From NCBI RefSeq assembly GCF_016918505.1, contig NZ_JAFFPZ010000024.1:1-40727 (forward strand): a stretch of 40,727 nucleotides of DNA. The letters run 5' to 3'. Position numbers and translations under genes: made by a program. Of this stretch, positions 36,104 through 40,727 are shown piece after piece; within the stretch, counting starts at the first letter, position 1, and the number at the start of each line of letters is the position of its first letter. The DNA is from Desulforhopalus vacuolatus (GTDB taxonomy: Bacteria; Desulfobacterota; Desulfobulbia; Desulfobulbales; Desulfocapsaceae). The notes beneath the pieces are model-generated. The model was not told where the DNA came from. It worked only from the letters and a program-made list of their open reading frames with translations, and made no database searches.

Positions 36104-36345
36104 GCATTCTCTTATGGTTTTTTCAGTAATAATTCGTGTCCATTCGTGTCCATTCGTGGTTCCTTTTGTAGTTTGTAACCATGAATGGATAAACAGGATG
36201 TAAATTGATCTCATTGTAGAAACGTTCGTTGTGGGATAAAACGCCCGTTGTGCTGGAGACGCCCAAATTGGTCGTCTCTACAAAGACCTTTTGCTTTTTC
36301 CTGTCTCCCGTCTCCCGTCTCCCGTTCCCCTGCCTTTGACTCTGG
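36104..36345. repeat. Family B element, partial copy B6, with pyrimidine tract
   Basis: Starts with TTCTCTTATGGTTTTTTCAG, has a tandem ATTCGTGTCC duplication, TTTGTAACCATGAATGGATA, TTGTAGAAACGTTCGTTGTG, an imperfect GAGACGCCCAAATTGGTCGTCTC palindrome (36256-36278) and a GTCTCCC triplet repeat at 36302-36322. It fills the space between ybbP-like and tesA genes. Confidence 0.78.
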
Positions 36346-36347
36346 CA

Positions 36348-38843
36348 TCATGACTGCTCTCGTAAAAAACCTATCGGTTTCTGACGCAAAACAGATACTG
36401 AACTGAGCAGCCCCAGGGTGACAACCAGACAGACGGTCAGAATCAGCATGATACAACTCATCTGCCAGCTCGGATCGTACTCAATGTTAAAGAGAAAGAG
36501 ACAGAGTGCCCAACTGCCCGCCTGAGCGACCAGGATAGCACATCCACTGCTCAGCAGGGCGAGGATGAAGTTCTCAAGAAAAAAGACCCGCAGTACAAAC
36601 CGGGTATTCGCGCCGAGAACCTTATAGTAAACCGCCTCTTTGATTCTGGACATTCGTGTTGCCAATACAGAACTCACCAGGATCAATGCACCGGCCAGAA
36701 TTGAAAAAGAAGCAAAAAAATTAATGATTGCAGAGAGTTTCTGTAGAATTTTTTCAAGTTCAGCTGCCGTTTCACCCACATTGATCGTGCTGATGTTGGG
36801 GAAACGGTTAACGATGGTATTCTCCAATTGAGCTATTTCACTTTTTTGTACCTTCAGTGCCCCAAAAAAGGTTTGCGGGGCAGCACGCAAATTTTCTTCC
36901 GGGAAGACAAAATAGAAAAACGGATAGAGCATCGATTTCGTGCGACTGCGTATAGAGCTCACTTCAGCCTTCATTGGCACGCCCTGCACATTAAACATCA
37001 ACACATCGCCCAGCTTCATATCCCCCATATCTGCCACAGTATCAAGAATAGAGACTGGAATCAGGCCACTCTGTTCGCTCACTCTGCCAAAGAGAGAGTC
37101 TCCCTTGATTAATACTTCATCACTGAGCAATTGTTGGCGATAGGTCAGGTTAAACTCACGGGCAAGACTGTCCCCCCGCTTTTTCCTTTCAGCTGTTCTG
37201 CGAACCTTTTCACCATTGATAGAAGCGAGGCGGGCGCGGATAACAGGGAAAAGCTCCACATCCTTGCCAACGAGTTTTAGAAAGTCCTGCTGCTGGTTCT
37301 TTTGAATATCCAGACAAAAAAGATTTGGGGCATCCTCGGGGTAGGATGCAATATAGGTGGCATGGAGATTGTACTCAATCAGGTAGATCGTCAGCAGCAC
37401 TGAGAGGGCCGAGGCAAGGGTGACGACAATCGTCCGGGTTGCATTCCCCGGTCGCAGCAGACTTCTCACTGCCTGCCGCAATGGCAGGGAAGCAATTCTC
37501 AATCGGGAAAGCAGTCGCAACAGTATGCTGATCAACACTGAAATTATCGTAATGAGGGCTAAAACACCGCCGAGGAAATATAAACCGATACGCAGATCAT
37601 CCAGTTGCTGGACGACAAGTCCGGTCAGCAGGATGATTCCACACCCCGTCAGCACATAAGCACTGCGATTCGTCCGTCCGCTCTCGATTTCCTTTCTGAA
37701 CACGGCTGCTGGCTTGACATTTTGTATTCTGCTGAGTGGTAGAAAGGTAAAAAAGCTCACCACCACCAGCCCGAGTCCGACTCCTTCCAGCACGTCTGCA
37801 AGTGAACCTCCAAGAACTATATTATCTGGCAGCAGTCCGCCAAAGAGGGTGGAGAAATTCTTTTCAAGCAGCAGCCCGGAGAGTATGCCAATAGTACATC
37901 CGATGGCGCTCAGCAGAAAGACTATCACCAGATAGTGACACAGCAGAAATGATCCGGTGGCCCCGAGAGAGCGGAGGATGGCGAAGCTCTTTTCCCTTGG
38001 ACGCAGGAACGCGGCAAGAGAACTCTGCATACCGATTCCCGCCAGCAGCAGGGTAAAAACGGAGATCAGAGACAAAAAGAACAGCAGGTTGTCGAAAAAT
38101 CGTTTCACCCGGGAACTCGCCGTCGTAGAGGTTGCGATACGTTCCTGCCCGGGAATTGCCAGGGCCTGCAACTGTGAGGTGATCTTCTCAATCTGGCTGG
38201 AATCAGCAATTTTCAAAAGAGTTTCATATTGCACTCTGCTGCCTTGCTGGACCAGGTTCATCCGGGCAAGATCAGCAGCGGAGACCAGGATTCTTGGGCC
38301 AAAAGTGAAAAAATCGACGGGGCGTAACGATTCTCGGCGAATGGTATCAACAATATCTACAGAACTCTCCCCAAGCAGCAGTGTATCGCCGGGAACAAGT
38401 CCCAGGCGGTCAAGCAGCTCTGGAGCAACAATGGCCTTCCCCGGTTGTAGAACTGCAGAAAAATCTCTGTCGGAGAGTAAATCAACCGTGCCGTATAACG
38501 GGTAACCTGCCTCTACCGCCTTGATATTGCTGAACAGTGAATCCCGTCCATCTGCTCTTCTGGCAACAGAATAAAATTCCCAGGTACGCGCAACCTGAAT
38601 TCCTGGCTGCTCAGCCAGCCGGGAAATTTCCTGCTGCAGCGCGGGAGAAAATTCGTAGCGGGAATGAACGATGACATCACCGCCATGCAGGTCTCGTGCA
38701 TCACTGGCAATGGAGTGCTGGACGTCGCCGCGGAAACTGTTAATGGCAACAATGCTCACCAGAGACAATGCCACACAGAGGATAAAAACGACCGCCTGGC
38801 TTTTGCCATGCAATATCTCTCGTATCAGAAACCGAATATTCAT
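36348..38843 (-). CDS. ybbP: FtsX-like ABC transporter permease (YbbP type)
   Basis: An 831-aa inner-membrane protein in two repeats of a helix, a large periplasmic domain and three more helices each. First helix is AVVFILCVALSLVSIVAINS; central helices include FFLSLISVFTLLLAGIGM and FLLCHYLVIVFLLSAIGCTIG; the C-terminal block is ASFSILAGALILVSSVLATRM to LLSSVSVLRQKPIGFLREQ. This arrangement and the partner ATPase match YbbA-YbbP, a MacB/FtsX-like exporter that moves substrates mechanically from the periplasmic side. The substrate is unknown; the nearby TesA-like esterase suggests lipids. Confidence 0.88.
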   Translation of the reverse strand: MNIRFLIREILHGKSQAVVFILCVALSLVSIVAINSFRGDVQHSIASDARDLHGGDVIVHSRYEFSPALQQEISRLAEQPGIQVARTWEFYSVARRADGRDSLFSNIKAVEAGYPLYGTVDLLSDRDFSAVLQPGKAIVAPELLDRLGLVPGDTLLLGESSVDIVDTIRRESLRPVDFFTFGPRILVSAADLARMNLVQQGSRVQYETLLKIADSSQIEKITSQLQALAIPGQERIATSTTASSRVKRFFDNLLFFLSLISVFTLLLAGIGMQSSLAAFLRPREKSFAILRSLGATGSFLLCHYLVIVFLLSAIGCTIGILSGLLLEKNFSTLFGGLLPDNIVLGGSLADVLEGVGLGLVVVSFFTFLPLSRIQNVKPAAVFRKEIESGRTNRSAYVLTGCGIILLTGLVVQQLDDLRIGLYFLGGVLALITIISVLISILLRLLSRLRIASLPLRQAVRSLLRPGNATRTIVVTLASALSVLLTIYLIEYNLHATYIASYPEDAPNLFCLDIQKNQQQDFLKLVGKDVELFPVIRARLASINGEKVRRTAERKKRGDSLAREFNLTYRQQLLSDEVLIKGDSLFGRVSEQSGLIPVSILDTVADMGDMKLGDVLMFNVQGVPMKAEVSSIRSRTKSMLYPFFYFVFPEENLRAAPQTFFGALKVQKSEIAQLENTIVNRFPNISTINVGETAAELEKILQKLSAIINFFASFSILAGALILVSSVLATRMSRIKEAVYYKVLGANTRFVLRVFFLENFILALLSSGCAILVAQAGSWALCLFLFNIEYDPSWQMSCIMLILTVCLVVTLGLLSSVSVLRQKPIGFLREQS

Positions 38844-38850
38844 CGACTCT

Positions 38851-39525
38851 TCACCCCTTTTCTATCCTGCCATCATAAAGATGTATGATTCTACCGGCGC
38901 GACTGGCCAGAGCCTGACTGTGGGTAGCGATAACCAGAGTAACATTCCTCTCTTTATGCAGATCGACCAGTAACTGGATTATGCCTTCACTGTTTTCGGA
39001 ATCAAGGTTCCCTGTCGGTTCATCGGCAAAAATAATTTCGGGATCATTGATCAGCGCCCGGCAGATGGCCACCCGCTGCTGCTCTCCGCCAGAGAGTTGC
39101 TCCGGGAAGTTTTTCCCGCGATCACGCAGGCCAACCTGATCAAGAAGCGACTGGGCTTTCTCCCTGGCTTTGGGATCTTTTCGCAACTCAGCCGGGAACA
39201 TGATGTTTTCAATGGCGTTAAGTGAGGGGATCAGATGAAAGGCCTGAAATACAAAGCCCGTGAGTGTGTTGCGCACCGGTGCCAGCTGATCTTCAGTTAA
39301 ATCCGTGATATCTCTATCCCCCATGATTATTCTGCCGCTGCTCGGCCGGTCAAGTCCGGACAGCAGGCTCAGCAGGGTGGTCTTGCCACTGCCGCTGCTG
39401 CCGGCAATAACCACAAACTCCCCCCTGTTAATCTTGAGTGAGATATCTCTTAACACCATTATTTTCTGGTCGCCGAGATAATAATACCTGGAGAGATTTT
39501 CAGTCTGAATATGGGTGCTTGACAT
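38851..39525 (-). CDS. ybbA: ABC transporter ATP-binding protein (YbbA type)
   Basis: A 224-aa ATPase of the LolD/MacB group. Walker A is IAGSSGSGKTTLLSLLSG, the Q-loop is FVFQAFHLIPSLNAIENI, signature LSGGEQQRVAICRAL, and Walker B EIIFADEPTGNLDSEN. Its stop is 7 bp before the permease start, on the same strand, so the pair is an operon. Confidence 0.92.
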   Translation of the reverse strand: MSSTHIQTENLSRYYYLGDQKIMVLRDISLKINRGEFVVIAGSSGSGKTTLLSLLSGLDRPSSGRIIMGDRDITDLTEDQLAPVRNTLTGFVFQAFHLIPSLNAIENIMFPAELRKDPKAREKAQSLLDQVGLRDRGKNFPEQLSGGEQQRVAICRALINDPEIIFADEPTGNLDSENSEGIIQLLVDLHKERNVTLVIATHSQALASRAGRIIHLYDGRIEKG

Positions 39526-39934
39526 GATTTTCCTGCGGTTTTTTGTCTTGGATGAGAGATCAGTGTCGCGTCCTGATTATGATAACCATCGAGAATGAAA
39601 ATTCGAGCAGAACCAGGACAGGTTAACCATTTTGATCTGGCAATGATACCACAGGATGTTGTTGCTGCGGGGGGAACGGTGGGGTGGGGATGAGTCGAGA
39701 TTGAAATAATGGGATTGATCGTGGTGGTAATGCCGGGATTGAGAAACCGTTTCCGAAAAATCAACACGAAGCGGCGATTCCGGCGATGATGTAGAGACAA
39801 GGCATGCCTTGTCTACACGGTGACGGGAATGTGACGGTGACAGGAAACATCGCAGAAGGCGTAAAATGGTATTCACCATGGGGTAACAGCGGGGTGGGGG
39901 AATCAGTTTTACTGCAAACCTGTTCTCCATCACT
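39526..39934. other. Intergenic region between ybbA-like and Nudix genes
   Basis: About 410 bp, G-rich in places (GGGGGGAACGGTGGGGTGGG, and AGCGGGGTGGGGGAATCAG near 39890). It contains the palindrome at 39790-39816. No gene is supported. Confidence 0.4.
39790..39816. repeat. Imperfect palindrome of the GGCATGCC type, second copy
   Basis: TGTAGAGACAAGGCATGCCT followed by TGTCTACACGGTGACG, identical to the unit at 22394-22420 including the right flank, more than 17 kb away. Confidence 0.78.
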
Positions 39935-40438
39935 TTATGGTTTGCGGGAACCCTGCTTCGAAGAGGTGTCGTGGGAGGCGTAATAGTTGTACAGGAGTGT
40001 GGTGCGGCAGGCGGAATCTTTTCCACACAGGTATTCGGTTATAAAGGCGCGGGTATAAGGATGCAGGGGAAGTTGAAGAGAATTTTCAGGCAGTACCCAG
40101 ACGTAATCCTGACTCTCTTCGTTGAGAACAACCTCGGTGGAACGTGTTGTACAGCCAAAGCCGATATAAACAAAATGGCGGGCAGGAATTTTCCCGGCAG
40201 GCAGAATGACATCCTGCAGTGCCATGACCTGGATATTGTCAATTATAAGCCCGGTTTCTTCTTTGACCTCCCGCCGCAGTGCTTTTTCAAAGGTCTCCCC
40301 CATCTCGATGTGTCCTCCAGGGGGCACAAACTGATCGTCAAACTTTGCCTCCTGCAACAGAAGAATCTGGCCTTCGTTATTAAAAATAAAGGCACCAACG
40401 ACGGGTTCGGGGAATTTTTTTTGATTCATTTTGAACAT
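39935..40438 (-). CDS. Nudix hydrolase
   Basis: Hydrolyses a nucleoside diphosphate-X compound; the substrate is unknown. The full Nudix box is GGHIEMGETFEKALRREVKE then ETG, preceded by PVVGAFIFNNEGQILLLQEAK. A C-terminal tail of about 50 residues shows no motif. Possible starts are ATG 40438 (MFKMNQKKF, used here), 40429 and 40465; none has a good ribosome binding site. 167 aa as annotated. Confidence 0.85.
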   Translation of the reverse strand: MFKMNQKKFPEPVVGAFIFNNEGQILLLQEAKFDDQFVPPGGHIEMGETFEKALRREVKEETGLIIDNIQVMALQDVILPAGKIPARHFVYIGFGCTTRSTEVVLNEESQDYVWVLPENSLQLPLHPYTRAFITEYLCGKDSACRTTLLYNYYASHDTSSKQGSRKP

Positions 40439-40586
40439 GATAAAGAATTTCTGCAAAATTAACATGAAATTGTACTGTGAGAACGATTCAATGTCAGTAG
40501 TGTCCGGTTAAGATTTTGCATGTAGAAAAAAATAAATTACAAGGAGAAGTTTTTTTCTTGACAAATAAGTGAAATTCCGAGTTTGC

Positions 40587-40616
40587 CCTCCTTAAAAGAC
40601 TAATCTTCTAAGGAGG
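40587..40616 (+). promoter_or_regulatory. Hairpin hiding the transposase ribosome binding site
   Basis: CCTCCTTAAAAGA (40587-40599) pairs with TCTTCTAAGGAGG (40604-40616) in 12 of 13 positions around a CTAA loop. The right arm is the AAGGAGG Shine-Dalgarno, five bases before the ATG at 40622. Transcripts entering from outside would be poorly translated, as in several known insertion sequences. Confidence 0.7.
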
Positions 40617-40621
40617 TTACG

Positions 40622-40727
40622 ATGGATTTTGTAACTTTTCGCTCCCGGCGATATGCTGTCCCATCACAAACACACTTACTCAAACCAACAAAGCAGGCCT
40701 TGGTCAATGCACCACCGCTTCGATCAA
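40622..40727 (+). CDS. Putative transposase, N-terminal part only
   Basis: The frame opens with MDFVTFRSRRYAVPSQTHLL and is still open at the window end (35 codons). AAGGAGG lies five bases ahead. Its place inside an insertion-sequence end suggests a transposase; no family motif is visible yet. Confidence 0.5.
   Translation, partial: MDFVTFRSRRYAVPSQTHLLKPTKQALVNAPPLRS

Larger units (their letters stand above)
40497..40727 (+). mobile_element. Left end of an insertion sequence (runs off the window)
   Basis: TAGTGTCCGGTTAAGATTTT resembles the terminal inverted repeat of known transposons of the AGTGTCCGGTTAAG type. A TTGACA box, a hairpin over the ribosome binding site and a gene start follow. 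The right end is outside, so the element cannot be typed. Confidence 0.6.

Noticed and set aside
34870-36278. CRISPR array suggested by repeated palindromic units
   Set aside because: The repeats are irregularly spaced, differ in flanks and have no uniform 30-40 base spacers; no cas gene is present.

Overview
The window looks like chromosomal DNA of a Gram-negative, probably sulfur-metabolising member of the Desulfobacterota (Desulfobulbales-like). The reasons are a prokaryotic 425-residue ATP sulfurylase of the type used in dissimilatory sulfur metabolism, lipid A genes (lpxC, lpxK, lpxB), a LIV-type amino-acid transporter, a methylmalonyl-CoA decarboxylase, and a large hybrid histidine kinase whose PAS domain carries extra cysteines. 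This taxonomic placement is inference; no marker was compared with a database.

Left part (1-21.2 kb) is a compact core region. It opens with a 5S rRNA and its terminator (the end of an rRNA operon). A surface-polysaccharide precursor operon follows (galU, ugd, gmd, fcl), then a cobalamin adenosyltransferase, a lone FimT/GspH-like pseudopilin, sat, xseA on the minus strand, a YfgM-like membrane TPR protein, and a DegT/DnrJ/EryC1 aminotransferase resembling KdnA. lpxC and lpxK are on the minus strand. A plus-strand unit livK-livH-livM-livG-livF-Gfo/Idh oxidoreductase-lpxB is tightly packed from livH on, so lipid A genes are apparently co-transcribed with amino-acid uptake genes. Three copies of one intergenic repeat (family A, about 135-235 bp) sit in this part, and two of them flank the pilin-sat-xseA-yfgM segment in opposite orientation.

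Right part (21.2-40.7 kb) is looser and accessory in character. It holds a tiny Lys-rich gene too short for usual gene calls, a periplasmic MsrAB, an AT-rich trio (ATP-grasp protein, DUF1232 protein, PsiE-like membrane protein), an exported nucleoside hydrolase, scpB preceded by a truncated gene and a group II intron scar, and a hybrid kinase followed by a frameshifted response-regulator diguanylate cyclase. Further right are a secreted protein of unknown function, a TesA-like lipoprotein esterase, the YbbA/YbbP-type ABC exporter pair and a Nudix hydrolase. The left end of an insertion sequence runs off the window. The intergenic spaces from 22.3 to 36.3 kb are built from a second, mosaic repeat family (family B). 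It has terminal inverted repeats based on TACCATTTACATTT, internal palindromes (AGACGCCCAAATTGGGCGTCT type) and polypurine/polypyrimidine tracts, and looks like a MITE-like non-autonomous element.

No complete novel defence or biosynthetic system is evident. The strongest leads are the two repeat families, the insertion-sequence hairpin that buries its own ribosome binding site, the G-tract frameshift in the diguanylate cyclase and the mixed liv-lipid A operon. All identifications are from reading motifs by eye; no searches were run.
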